A DNA stretch of 64,000 bases from NCBI GenBank assembly GCA_034440575.1, contig JAOTOL010000986.1, positions 1 to 64,000 of the forward strand, written 5' to 3'. The position numbers were made by a program, and so were the translations under genes. Below, piece after piece: positions 40,831 to 52,849 of this stretch (within the stretch, counting starts at the first letter, position 1; each line of letters opens with the position of its first letter). The notes under the pieces were generated by a model. The model saw nothing but the letters and a program-made list of their open reading frames with translations, was not told the DNA's origin and ran no database searches. This stretch comes from Imbricaverruca yamaguchii. Taxonomy: Eukaryota; Arthropoda; Thecostraca; Neoverrucidae.

Positions 40831-41266
40831 GATCATGTGTCCACCTTTGTTGTTCGGCTTGATCTGCAGGTGTGGTGGTCAGAGGAACGCCAGCTGCGTA
40901 GGTTATACAGCGGTCATTTTTCGGTTTGTCATCAGGTTCATGTAGTGTCGTACCGAACACATTTTAAGTGACGGTGAATGGCAGTATGTCAATCTGTGAA
41001 AGACACGCTTTGGCTATTTTTCAGCTAGTGAGTGAAGCTTATTCGAAATATTGTTTTCTGCGGAATTTCACTGCTCTGACTTTCGTCCAATCCCCAATTG
41101 CTAAGCCATTGGGTTCAGCAGCCCATCTGTTTTGACATTGTGATGCCAGACGGCTGTGCGCAGCGGGGTGGCACGCCGGGACGTGACTGAAGACATTGTC
41201 AAGGCGCTGCCAGCTCATATCCGCTTCGGCTTCTCGTGCTGACCCGTCGGCCGCCGGCCACGGCTG
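40831..41266. other. Unassigned DNA
   Basis: Ordinary DNA between two minisatellites. No gene is recognised. Confidence 0.3.
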
Positions 41267-41920
41267 TAGGCGGTGCCGCGGGCGGTGCCGCGGGCGGTGC
41301 CGGAGGCGGTGCCGGAGGCGGTGCCGGAGGCGGTGCCGGAGGTGGTGACGCGGGCGGTGCCTGAGGCGGTGCCGGAGGTGTTGTCGCGGGCGGTGCCGTA
41401 GGCGGTGCCGAGGGCGGTGCCGGAGGCGGTGCCGGAGGTGGTGACGCGGGCGGTGCCGGAGGCGGTGCCGGAAGCGGTGCCGGAGGTGGTGCCGGAGGTG
41501 GTGCCGCGGGCGGTGCCGGAGGCGGTGCCGGAGGTGGTGCCGCGGGCGGTGCCGGAGGCGGTGCCGGAGGTGGTGCCGGAGGCGGTGCCGGAGGTGGTGC
41601 CGGAGGTGGTGCCGCGGGCGGTGCCGGAGGCGGTGCCGGAGGCGGTGCCGGAGGTGGTGCCGGAGGTGGTGCCGCGGGCGGTGCCGGAGGTGGTGCCGGA
41701 GGTGGTGCCGGAGGCGGTGCCGGAGGCGGTGCCGGAGGTGGTGCCGCGGGCGGTGCCGCGGGCGGTGCCGGAGACGGTGCCGCGGGCGGTGCCGGAGATG
41801 GTGCCGGAGGTGGTGCCGGAGGCGGTGCCGCGGGCGGTGCCGGAGGTGGTGCCGGAGGTGGTGCCGCGGGCGGTGCCGGAGGTGGTGCCGCGGGCGGTGC
41901 CGCGGATGGTGCTGCGGGCG
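41267..41920. repeat. 12-bp GC-rich minisatellite (GGCGGTGCCGGA)n
   Basis: About 54 units of GG(C/T)GGTGCCG(G/C)(A/G), mixing GGAGGC, GGAGGT and GCGGGC forms. The 12-bp period keeps three long frames open (PPAPPPAP, TTSGTASG and AVPEVVPE types). I treat these as by-products because stops are simply absent from the unit. Confidence 0.97.
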
Positions 41921-42599
41921 GCGCGACCTCCCGCTGGCAGTGTTGGGGGCGGTGGCAGGTCGGGGTGCGTGTGCTGGCGCGACGTCGGTGTGCCGCCCTC
42001 AGCAGCATCCTGCTGGATCCATCCGCACCCGGCTGCGGACGACTGAAAGTAATTCCTCGTCCGAAACATCGCTGGCATTAGGCAGAACGGCGCATTAATT
42101 TCCGCGAACCTGCGGTCTTGTCAAGCTGTACACAGAGCTGGGATCAGCTTCGGTTGCATCATATCCGGGTAACGGCAGACACCTGGCCTGTTTTGGCGCT
42201 CTTGAACGGATGGCCCTGTCCCTGCGGGACCAGGGAAAGTGGTCACAACAGCTTCTTAGAAAAATGTGTTGGGCTCAGCTTCGAGTTATTCGGTGCTAAA
42301 GAGCAGCAGCAGACCAGAACATCTTCTTCTCGATAATTCAGTTCCCTTCTTTGTTAACCTTGAATCCCGTTGACCTTGGATGTTGCCTGATGTACTCCGG
42401 TGGGTCATCCATCAGCTCTGACCTCATACGACATGCGTCAGTTTGAACATGGCGTTCCCTAACCTTTCCTCGACGGTTCAGAAGATACGCGTTGATGCAC
42501 GTATTACGCCTTCTACATCAATGCAAGCAATACATTTAAGTTGATGGCTCAATTGTTAATTTATTTTTGATACATAGCGAATACAATGTTATTGACTAC

Positions 42600-42605
<6 letters not shown>
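41921..42605. other. Unassigned DNA
   Basis: No gene is recognised. A 72-codon plus frame at 42118-42336 has no known motif. Confidence 0.3.
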
Positions 42606-42666
<61 letters not shown>

Positions 42667-42737
42667 TGTGTGTGTATGTGTGCGTGTGTGTGTGCATGGG
42701 TGCTTGTGCATATGTATGTATGTGTGTGCACGTGTCG
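42606..42737. repeat. (AT)n followed by imperfect (GT)n
   Basis: Pure AT to about 42662, then GTGTGTGTGTATGTGTGCGTG and similar alternating purine-pyrimidine DNA to about 42735. Confidence 0.95.
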
Positions 42738-44432
42738 TCCAGTGTGTAAATAGCCCATCTCGCTGTCGTGCGCGAGCCAGGGGAGCTACTGAATAAATCG
42801 ATAATCACCGGCTGCTGTAAAGCCACCTTGCTACGGTGGGACTGCTATGCAACATTGCGACTTGATGGGGGCGGCTAAAACGGCTGAATTTGTGGGCAAA
42901 ACATCGTTTTCACTTCTACGCGTGCATCGGTATGCATTGGTGTGGATGAAAATTGCACTGACAAGGCTCTGCGTTCGATCAGAGGAGACTATACCTGAAC
43001 ATCCTTTTCTGGGTGATCCTTTTATGCATGATGCAATAGGCAGGTCAAGTCAAGCAATGAGTGAGAGTCTTCAATCCGGATCGTTCCAAAGTACAAGTGA
43101 GCATATCAAATGAATTTGGGACGACAGGACATGATGCCGGGCTCTATTGGCTGACATTTAGATGGAGATTGTGAGACTGCACGTTCAAATCTAGAACTAG
43201 CCAGATGAAGTTTACTGTACAGGGCATTTTCTCAGAACAATTAGGAAGGATCCATTTGTCTGCAACCGTTTGACTTTTGCGGCGGGAGGCACAATAAGGT
43301 GCAGTAGGTTATCAATTTGAGCCAATCTGCACCACATGTTATCATCACTCGAAGCAAGGATGAGCTTTACTTCTTCAGGTGACCACTTTCATTTTTACTT
43401 ACTGCCCGATGTGAGGTTAAGGTAATGAATGCGTCTTTGAAAGAAATGCACCCTGGTTCTCAATTACGCCTGCCACTTAGAGATTGTAAATAGTTACATA
43501 TATTTGGCATGAATTTATATACATCAAGTTCATCCATATGCACGCAGGTATATATCGAATACACCCTTAGACCGGTAATGTTTTGAGTCAAACATGAGTC
43601 GTGTGTGTATTGGTTGTCTTTATGTAACACATCTATACCTTATTATTTCAGAGCATTTCTCAACTGTACAGAAGTTGACTTAGCATTGACAGAAACTAAG
43701 TACATCCTTTATGACTCTGGTGTTCAGCTGTCTTCAGCTAATGTGAGGCATTCGGTAAATAATGGACCCAATAATTGCATATTAATAAGTTGCAACGAAG
43801 TAATTGGCTTCAGCTGTTGTCTATTGCGTTGCATATTCGCCGATTGTACGAGGATTGTACACATATCCTATTTATGCCAGTGCCGCCCAAAACGTAAAGC
43901 TTTTGATATGCCGCTTCACAGACTGTCTCTATCATTGCCATACTCTGAATCAGGAAGGCTCCTTATTTGGTGTATCAGAAGCGAGACCGACTAAGACTCT
44001 CAGGATTAGGAAATCTAGCAAAATGATCCTACTCCACGCATTCAGTTTGCTCTGCAACATTTCTCACCTCACGGAAAAAACAGCCATTGAAAAAGCCAGC
44101 CATATTCAACCATTGAAAAGTGGTATGAGTGAGAGTACAGGTCTTGAAGTAAGCAAGTTTGGAATCGGGTCGAATCGTAAAGGGTATTTAATACAGTTCA
44201 ACGCAGGATGGGAGAATATTGATTTTACAGGAAATGAACGCGTGGTATTACATATACTTCAGAAATACAATCCGTTCTGCAGATTACTTCGAATTACGTT
44301 TCGCTTAAATAGTTTTAAGCATAAGCAATAAGCTCCAAAGTACCCCGAAGTACGACGTTCACCAGAAAAATTTAAGGGAGGAGCAAGGGAAGCAGATGAA
44401 CCGATTGAAGCCATATTTCACAACAGAAGGAA

Positions 44433-44434
<2 letters not shown>
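42738..44434. other. Unassigned DNA with a 175-codon frame
   Basis: Two overlapping plus frames, 129 codons at 43605-43994 and 175 codons at 43804-44331, contain mixed, protein-like sequence with several cysteines. No domain is recognised. Either could be part of an exon, but they compete in the overlap and no splice structure was found. Confidence 0.25.
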
Positions 44435-44505
<71 letters not shown>

Positions 44506-44507
44506 CA

Positions 44508-44544
<37 letters not shown>

Positions 44545-44556
44545 GTATATATATTC

Positions 44557-44593
<37 letters not shown>

Positions 44594-44622
44594 TATTCAT
44601 ATATATATATATATATATATAT
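44435..44622. repeat. (AT)n microsatellite with ATTC interruptions
   Basis: About 190 bp of AT with TATG and ATTCAT interruptions. It directly abuts the C-terminal fragment of the transposase relic on its right. Confidence 0.97.
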
Positions 44623-45329
44623 GGAGAATGCCACCCAACAACTTGCAGCAGATATTGGCGTTGCTGCTCGTCCTCCATCATGACTTGATTGTAGTCCTTA
44701 ACTACGATCCGCTCCACGCTCGGTGCAGGCTTTGACGGCGGCACTCGCGCCCAGGACTCGCTGTGATGACTGGAAGGAGGGGTCATCCTCAAAATCGGCA
44801 GGGTCATTCTCCATTGATCATGTTGATGTTCAATGTTTCAAAAATCTGTCTTGAAGCAGATGTGACAAATCCGCGACAATCTTGGCGAAAATCATTTTCT
44901 TTGCTGCGGGGTTCACCTGCGTCTGTAGATAACGATTGTTCTGTGCCTCTTGAACCCGCGCCGTCTCGAGGGGGGTTGCTGACGACCACCCCCTAAGGTT
45001 TTCCGCGGAATGTGAGAGAAGTGCGCGTGGGAACTCGTCGAGGTTCGCCATACCTTTTACCATGTCAATTTGGCATGTGGCGCCAAAATTTGAAGTCAGG
45101 TCATCTGGGGTGAACGAGTTAGTCAAGGTCAAGTGAGGTAGCCTCCAAAAAAGTTCAACCAATCGTCACGCCTTAACGGATAATGATACTTGAATGAAGC
45201 TTGCAGCTGTTCCTTATACTTAGGGATGTAACAAAACGCACCAGAGGAATTTGTCATTTTTTATTCATTTTGTATTACTTATTAGTTTGGTTTTAGAAGT
45301 AAAATCGATGATTCTGGCTAAAGTAAACA

Positions 45330-45371
45330 AGCTTTTTGCTGTTTACTTTAGCCAGTAAACAGCAAAAAGCT
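45330..45371. repeat. Perfect 17-bp inverted repeat, loop 8
   Basis: AGCTTTTTGCTGTTTAC (45330-45346) and its exact reverse complement at 45355-45371 flank TTTAGCCA. With a one-base bulge the stem extends four more pairs. It is missing from copy A of the surrounding repeat. Confidence 0.92.
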
Positions 45372-45372
45372 G

Positions 45373-45405
45373 TTTGAAGTCAACTTCGAGCAAGTTGACT
45401 TCAAA
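45373..45405. repeat. Perfect 14-bp inverted repeat, loop 5
   Basis: TTTGAAGTCAACTT (45373-45386), loop CGAGC, and the exact reverse complement at 45392-45405. It follows the previous hairpin after one base. Copy A has only a single CAAGTTGACTT at this place. Confidence 0.92.
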
Positions 45406-45778
45406 GAGCATTTTTCGTTCCGCTCTACACATTAGAAAAGGAAAATTAAAGATAACTCAAAATTTTGAAATATGCAAAAATGATGGGTGGCCAGAAATTG
45501 TATGGTCCTGGTCGATTTCGCTTTCCTTTTCTGAATCCAAATATTTTTGTTATCAAATCCCCTGAAAATGAACTCCCAAGTGACACAAATATTAGATAAA
45601 TCGTGAAAACCTAGGCCCCTAGTGCCATCACATTTTTAGGTAATTTTGGGGGGCAGTGTCTGGCCCTACTCGTCAAGCGCTTTCTGATGACACCTATTTC
45701 GGTTTCGTGCGGCGCTTAGTTTGGAGATTAGGGAGGGGGTCACTATCGAACCCCCGCCTGAGGGTGTGAGGATCTGAC

Positions 45779-46293
45779 AGGAAAGACAGGGTTAAGAGCG
45801 ACCGCTGTCTTAGGTTCAACATCGAGGACAACTGTCCGATCGAACAGAGCGGGTCCAGCCAGCTCTCCACTCAGGTATCATGAGTGGAGAGGTGATTGGT
45901 ACACTCAGGTATCATAGGTGATTGGTACATTTTTGCAGGTAGCCTTGGTAATAGCAGAATCAGTATAGGAGAGCAATCACATGAACAAATGCCGCCTTAG
46001 AAGGCATGTGTGCGTGGGACCAGTCAATTTGACTTGATTTGCTTCCTGACTTCTTGTCATACTCGCTAACCTCTTATCATACTTGCTACCTTACCTTCAT
46101 ACCTGATGACTTCTTATTATACTTACAATACTTGCTGACTCTTTCCGTGTCGCTGGTATGAGGAGTTGTTATATGATTTATGTGTGCCTGTGACAGCCCA
46201 TATTTTCAAGTGACATCTGTATTAAAAATAAACAATAGTCTGTAATAGCCACGAGTTTATTGTGGATGGCCTGAATATACGTCTTTGTCTTTG
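45779..46293. other. Unassigned insert inside the transposase relic
   Basis: This stretch separates transposase pieces 4 and 5. It contains a duplicated CACTCAGGTATCAT(G/A) (about 45872 and 45902) and an ACTTGCT(A/G)-rich, worn tandem part near 46060-46140. It also holds an AATAAA at about 46227. It could belong to a further insertion such as an LTR, but no ends are seen. Confidence 0.3.
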
Positions 46294-47690
46294 TCATCTT
46301 TGTCCTTTTAAGGATGTCAGGACTCCGGCTGGACCAGCCTTGGCAGACGAAGCACCGAGCCAGGCTTTGATATACAATGTTCGAACGAATGCGGTAAAGC
46401 GCTTAAGGCCAGTGAGTTCCGCAACAGTCATTTGAAACTGAGCTCGGAACAAGTAGATATTGGTCCTATAGATCAGGCGTGCCATCCACCTTGCATGATG
46501 AAGAACCTAGCAGGAGGAACTTGAATACTCCTGGATGACGCCCACCAAAAAGAATAATGATCAACTCAAGAAGTTCGATGTAGTCATCGCGAGGTTGAGC
46601 AGATTCTAGCTTCCGTACGCAGAATAGCACAACCTGTTCCTTGCAACCGAAAAACGCAACGTCAACCACGGAATCCATATCACCAGACATCAGTGGCTCA
46701 AAATTTCCTCGCTCGACAAACTTCCAACATGATTTGAAACGTTTGAAGATGACTATGTCACGACCAGAAGACTTGCCGAAGCGCGTTGTGAATGTCGCTT
46801 CCCCTATAAGTTCAGAATGTGATGCTGACATGCAAAGTAAAAGAGCGAGGTACCAGCTGTTGCTGTAGAAGAGTGCATGCATGCAATCCTGATCCGGTGT
46901 TTTACTGAAAAGTGTATCAAAGCTCATTATAACCACCTTGTCTGGTAATTCACACTCTTTGAGCACTGCATAACAACAGTAGCTGTTGCTTGTCCAATCC
47001 CCACTGGAATCTTTGGTACACCAAGAAGCTTTGCAGTTCCTCTCTTCAGTGACAATAACAGTAGCATGGCCAACTTTCACCTTCCCATCACCTGGAAGGA
47101 GTTTCCAATCCCAGTTAGCGATCAAGCTCCCGTCGCTAGCGTATGATTACACGATCTCTTCCACAATTGCCTGTCTTTGGGTTCGCGTAGGTGATGACTG
47201 GTTGATGGCCAAATCTGGGGGGGGGGTCGTGATCTAGAACAGAAGCTGCTGCCAACAGTACGTGCACTGCCATTCGGTCACTGAGTTTGTTGCGGTCCAG
47301 TGCCGCAGTCAGGTCCGGTGTAGCAATTTCCCTTGCAAGACACTATCTCTTTGGATTGGACGGAGTGGCACCGCTCTCAAACCACCGCTGAAAATTGGCT
47401 TTATCACTGCAGTCTGACAAGGACGTCAGTGCAGCGGTCTCCTCTCACGCTGCTTGCTCTTCCGTGTCCTTCCGCACTATTTCGGTCACCGGCTGACGGT
47501 GTGGAAGAACCCGCTCCTCCTCTGCCAGCACTTTGTCAACGTCGACTATGAAACGCCGCCTCCCCGGACCCTGCTGTGTCTTGAGAAATTCGCGATCCTC
47601 TGTAATCTTAGTCAGCTGATGTTTCCCGACATGGGCAGTGTCAAGCAAATCACTGAAGCTCGTTTGAAACTCCTCTTCCTTCCTCATCCA

Positions 47691-48165
47691 AGGCGCAGAT
47701 CGTCAAGTCTTCTCCTTCAGTATACGCCAGTACTGCTCCCCTTTACTTCCTAACTTCGCGATGACATTCCGCTCCTCTGCAGCGCCTTCTCCCATATGCC
47801 CATTCCCTCACTAATAACTAAAGTTGCTGCACTCCTTACTTTCAAATTATCTTATTGGTGCAGCTTGAAGTACAGCTGGAGAACTTTTGCCCAAGATGGG
47901 ATCCGATTTCCACTTAGCTCACCATACGAGAAGCCAATCAACCACACATAGGCATGTTTTCGTGACGCACACGTCAGCATATTTGAAATGATACACGACT
48001 GGATGATTAACTGCCATGCGAAAACCACGTGCAACATACCTACAAATGTACATAGAAATTGAGACCAAACACGATGTGCAGTGCATGAGATAATTTGAGT
48101 AAAGGGAAACGTAAAATCTCTCAGTCAGCTGACACAGGGTCATGTGATAGTGCTAAGCGTTGGTC

Positions 48166-48168
<3 letters not shown>
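47691..48168. other. Unassigned DNA
   Basis: No gene is recognised; frames are short. It may include the 5' region of the relic to the left. Confidence 0.3.

Positions 48169-48229
<61 letters not shown>
48169..48229. repeat. (AT)n microsatellite
   Basis: About 30 AT dinucleotides. Confidence 0.96.
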
Positions 48230-48233
<4 letters not shown>

Positions 48234-49104
48234 GACAGCCCAAAGTACCCGCCAAATGTTCGTTACATGCAGGTTGTGGAAACTCACACATAAACTCTAT
48301 ATGCAGATGTTATTTATTTAATTTCAGAAGAGCCATCAGTGCATTGTAATACTGTGGAATGAATGCCGCACAAGTATTGATCATATAAATTATTGAGGGT
48401 ATCTTTTTCCCCGGAGTCCTGGAGGCTTGCTCAGAAAGTTGTGCTTGGTTAGCTTGTTCATTATAATTTTCTCCAGTTTCTTTTTATTGTGCAGTAACAC
48501 GCGGAAGTGCTCATCTGTGATTTATACTTGGCTTGAACTTTTTGGTGGTTATTCCTTGTGGCCTTTTCCCTTTAATATCTTTCCATTTCATGTTTTGTCC
48601 TTTGACATTTTGTCTGTTTGAATTAATATTTTGGCTTCTGATTCACTTGACGTATCATAATATCACAGTGATGCACTTATCAAATATCATAATTGAAGCA
48701 ATAATTGAGCGTTTTTGAGTAGTTCGGATATACGTCAATTGCAGCCAGCATGGTCGATACGAAGAATTCTATGGAATACTTAATGTTAGAAAACGTATAG
48801 TTCTGTAAACGAAGAACATCGGTTTCGATACACCGGACAAACACTGTGTACAGCTGTCGAGTTTTTGCAGTGTCATGTTTTCCTTAAGGTGACGCAGCAG
48901 GTCATCTTCCCCTAATTGTCCAGAGCACAACAAAAACACCGAATGAGCAGGCATCGATTGGCCTTCGCTCTGCTCCGCGAAACATTCCGCTTACAATTGG
49001 CACAAAGTATGGATACGTTCCCTTCGATGCGCTGATGGAGTTACGTGCGATATTTGAAGTATAAAGAAGCGTACGTGTCGGCGGCTAGCGTTTGGGGAGC
49101 CGCA
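48230..49104. other. Unassigned DNA
   Basis: AT-rich to about 48720, then mixed. No gene is recognised. Confidence 0.3.
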
Positions 49105-51931
49105 GGTACCTGAGTACACCGACAGGTACCTGAGTACACCGACGGCTGCGGAGCCCCGGGTACCTGAGTACACCGACGGGTACCTGAGTACACCGACAGC
49201 TGCAGGGCTCCGGGTACCTGAGTACACCGACGGCTGCGGAGCCCCGGGTACCTCAGTACACCGACGGCTGCGGAGTCACGGGTACCTGAGTACACCGACA
49301 GCTGCGGAGCTCCGGGTACCTGAGTACACCGACGGCTGCGGAGTCACGGGTACCTGAGTACACCGACGGGTACCTGAGTACACCGACAGCTGCGGAGCTC
49401 CGGGTACCTGAGTACACCGACGGCTGCGGAGCTCCGGGTACCTGAGTACACCGACGGCTGCGGAGTCACGGGTACCTGAGTACACCGACGGCTGCGGAGC
49501 TCCGGGTACCTGAGTACACCGACGGCTGCGGAGCCCCGGGTACCTGAGTACACCGACGGCTGCGGAGTCACGGGTACCTGAGTACACCGACGGCTGCGGA
49601 GCTCCGGGTACCTGAGTACACCGACGGCTGCGGAGTCACGGGTACCTGAGTACACCGTGCCGGGTACCTGAGTACACCGACAGCTGCGGAGCTCCGGGTA
49701 CCTGAGTACACCGACGGCTGCGGAGCTCCAGGTACCTGAGTACACCGACGGCTGCGGAGCTCCGGGTACCTGAGTACACCGACGGCTGCGGAGCTCCGGG
49801 TACCTGAGTACACCGACGGCTGCGGAGCTCACGGGTACCTGAGTACACCGACGGCTGCGGAGTCACCGACGGGTACCTGAGTACACACCGACGGGTACCT
49901 GAGTACACCGACGGCTGCGGAGCCCCGGGTACCTGAGTACACCGACGGCTGCGGAGTCACGGGTACCTGAGTACACCGACAGCTGCGGAGCTCCGGGTAC
50001 CTGAGTACACCGACGGCTGCGGAGTCACGGGTACCTGAGTACACCGACGGGTACCTGAGTACACCGACAGCTGCGGAGCTCCGGGTACCTGAGTACACCG
50101 ACGGCTGCGGAGCTCCGGGTACCTGAGTACACCGACGGCTGCGGAGCTCCGGGTACCTGAGTACACCGACGGCTGCGGAGCTCCGGGTACCTGAGTACAC
50201 CGACAGCTGCGGAGCTCCGGGTACCTGAGTACACCGACGGCTGCGGAGCTCCAGGTACCTGAGTACACCGACAGCTGCGGAGCTCCGGGTACCTGAGTAC
50301 ACCGACGGCTGTGGAGCCCCGGGCACCTGAGTACACCGACGGGTACCTGAGTACACCGACGGCTGTGGAGCCCCGGGCACCTGAGTACACCGACGGGTAC
50401 CTGAGTACACCGACGTGCGGCTGCGGAGCTCACGGGTACCTGAGTACACCGACGGCTGCGGAGCTCCGGGTACCTGAGTACACCCGACGGCTGCGGAGCC
50501 CCGGGACCTGAGTACACCGACGGGTACCTGAGTACACCGACGGCTGGGAGCCCCGGGAGCTGAGTAACCGACGGGTACCTGAGTACACCGACGGCTGCGG
50601 AGCTCCAGGTACCTGAGTACACCGACAGCTGCGGAGCCCCGGGTACCTGAGTACACCGATGGCTGTGGAGCCCCGGGCACCTGAGTACACCGACGGGTAC
50701 CTGAGTACACCGACGGCTGTGGAGCCCCGGGCACCTGAGTACACCGACGGGTACCTGAGTACACCGACGGCTGTGGAGCCCCGGGAACCTGAGTACACCG
50801 ACGGGTACCTGAGTACACCGACGGCTGCGGAGCTCCGGGTACCTGAGTACACCGACGGCTGCGGAGCTCCAGGTACCTGAGTACACCGACGGGTACCTGA
50901 GTACACCGACGGCTGGGGAGCTCCAGGTACCTGAGTACACCGACGGCTGCGGAGTCACGGGTAGACGGGTACCTGAGTACACCGACGGGTACCTGAGTAC
51001 ACCGACGGGTACCTGAGTACACCGACGGCTGCGGAGCTCCGGGTACCTGAGTACACCGACGGCTGCGGAGCTGTAGACACCTGAGTACACCGGCGGCTGC
51101 GGAGCTCCGGGTACCTGAGTACACCGACGGGTACCTGAGTACACCGACGGGTACCTGAGTACACCGACGGGTACCTGAGTACACCGATGGCTGCGGAGCT
51201 CCGGGTACCTGAGTACACCGACGGCTGCGGAGCTCCGGGTACCTGAGTACACCGACGGCTGCGGAGCTGTAGACACCTGAGTACACCGGCGGCTGCGGAG
51301 CTCCGGGTACCTGAGTACACCGACGGGTACCTGAGTACACCGACGGCTGCGGAGTCCGGGTACCTGAGTACACGACCGACGGGTACCTGAGTACACCGAC
51401 GGCTGCGGAGCTCCGGGTACCTGAGTACACCGACGGCTGCGGAGCTCCGGGTACCTGAGTACACCGACGGCTGCGGAGCTCCGGGTACCTGAGTACACCG
51501 ACGGCTGCGGAGCCCGGGTACCTGAGTACACCGACGGCTCGGAGCTCCGGGTACCTGAGTACACCGACGGCTGCGAAGCTCCGGGTACCTGAGTACACCG
51601 ACAGGTACCTGAGTACACCGACGGCTGCGGAGCTCCGGGTACCTGAGTACACCGACGGCTGCGGAGCCCCGGGTACCTGAGTACACCGACGGCTGCGGAG
51701 CTCCGGGTACCTGAGTACACCGACGGCTGCGGAGCTCCGGGTACCTGAGTACACCGACGGCTGCGGAGCCCGGGTACCTGAGTACACCGACGGCTGCGGA
51801 GCTCCGGGTACCTGAGTACACCGACGGCTGCGGAGCTCCGGGTACCTGAGTACACCGACGGCTGCGGAGCCCCGGGTACCTGAGTACACCGACGGCTGCG
51901 GAGCTCCGGGTACCTGAGTACACCGACGGCT
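49105..51931. repeat. 34/20-bp satellite (GGTACCTGAGTACACCGACG)
   Basis: About 2.8 kb of units with two lengths. The full unit is GGTACCTGAGTACACCGACG followed by GCTGCGGAGCTCCG (34 bp). The short unit is the first 20 bases alone. Short units are scattered singly or in runs of up to four (near 50965-51020 and 51115-51180). Variants cluster locally: GTCACG for CTCCG, GGCTGTGGAGCCCCGGGCACC at 50300-50790, and GGAGCTGTAGACACC near 51065 and 51265. Long minus-strand frames (up to 686 codons) are by-products. Confidence 0.98.
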
Positions 51932-52849
51932 GTCCAGGAGCCGCTACGTGTGTGTGGAAGAGAGACAGTTCGTTGGGTCGATGTGCTGCGCCGGCGTGGT
52001 CTGTCCAAATCCTCCCGGTGACGTCATTAATTGCCGGTTCCAACACAGCATGGTTGTGATTCTCATTCATAGGGTAATAAGGTATACTGGCCTTGCTATT
52101 AGTATTTCTTATTAGGGAAGGCAGCATCCCTTCATTGGGGGAGGGGTGCACTTGAATCATCTTCCTGAAGGGAGCCTTTCACATCGGAGGGGCACCACCA
52201 TTCCATGGAGCCACATGGCACCTGCATCCGCCCCTGCCATGGGCGTGTGAGCGCGTTTGCATTCACAAAAAATGCTTATGACATCATTGCTGCAAGACCT
52301 AAGTTGACTTGAAATTATGTTTTATTATACTTGACCAATTGCATATTTCATTTGGTATTTCGTACCTGATGGCTGAACATTCTTGATAGGCCGTGGTCCG
52401 TACCATTCCTGGTTCTGGTCCCTGCTAGTGTTAATACATAAAATATATTCAATCTGAACATGTCCAACATGGCTTAATGAAAGATCTCAGCAATCCATCC
52501 CAACGTGCTGGAGTTTTGACTCGTCCTCGGTCATAGCTGGGGCGTTATAGCTGTAAAGCCAAAGCGGGCAGAAGACTGGTTCCCTTAATTGTGTTTGTCG
52601 TGGGTTAGGTTACCGCTTGAATCCTTAAGCTGCAGCGCTAGATTTGAAGGCAAGTCAAATACCGAGTCGCTAGAGAACCGTAGTTTGCACCGTAGGTTGC
52701 TGTAGTTAGATAAAACAGTGTAGATTAACGGTTGGCTTGGTTTGGCATGCTCTGGAGCCAGCCTGCCCGGGGCACCAGGTCCGCTCGGCTGGCTTTCCTG
52801 AAACAATGCAGCGTCATTGGCCCGCCTGTGGGTGGGTAATAATTACCTT
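51932..52849. other. Unassigned DNA
   Basis: Ordinary DNA between the satellite and a CpG-rich segment. No gene is recognised. Confidence 0.3.

Larger units (their letters stand above)
44860..45778 (+). repeat. Dispersed repeat, copy B
   Basis: Partner of 11170-12045 in the same orientation. It shares CCCCCTAAGGTTTTCCGCGG (44991-45010) and the other blocks named there in the same order. It differs by a hairpin-rich insertion at 45330-45405. A 110-codon minus frame at 44830-45162 (with NLDEFPRALLSHSAENLRG) covers its left part; the matching region of copy A is full of stops. Whether this is an independent insertion into the transposase relic or part of the same old element is open. Confidence 0.8.
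44636..47690 (-). pseudogene. hAT-like transposase relic, copy 2, interrupted
   Basis: This minus-strand relic belongs to the same family as the 5143-6963 gene and lies in at least five pieces. (1) 47687-47445: N-terminal helix with TEDREFLKTQQGP. (2) About 47340-47227: ATPDLTAALDRNKLSDRMAV, matching SPTVAAALDRTRVTDHQAV of copy 1, then a run of ten G at 47217-47226. (3) 47215-46466: NWDWKLLP (copy 1 HWDGKLVP), MSFDTLFSKTPDQ (copy 1 MCFDTTASNTGPQ), a C-x-x-x-H remnant and QPRDDYIELLELIII. (4) 46485-46294: MARLIYRTNIYLFR. (5) 44815-44636: [20 protein letters not shown], matching the copy 1 C-terminus. Between (4) and (5), about 1.3 kb of other DNA, including dispersed repeat copy B, separates the gene. 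Frameshifts, stops and lost motif residues show that it is older than copy 1. No TIRs were found around it. Confidence 0.75.

Noticed and set aside
41199..42078. Proline/alanine-rich protein of about 270 codons
   Set aside because: Product of the 12-bp GGCGGTGCCGGA minisatellite; three frames are open equally, with no start context or non-repeat domain.
43804..44331. 175-codon frame as a host gene
   Set aside because: It competes with another frame in the overlap and has no motif or splice evidence.
49829..52008. Open frames of up to 686 codons on the minus strand (VYSGTR-type)
   Set aside because: They exist only because the 34/20-bp satellite lacks stops in these phases; the same array is open in several frames at once.
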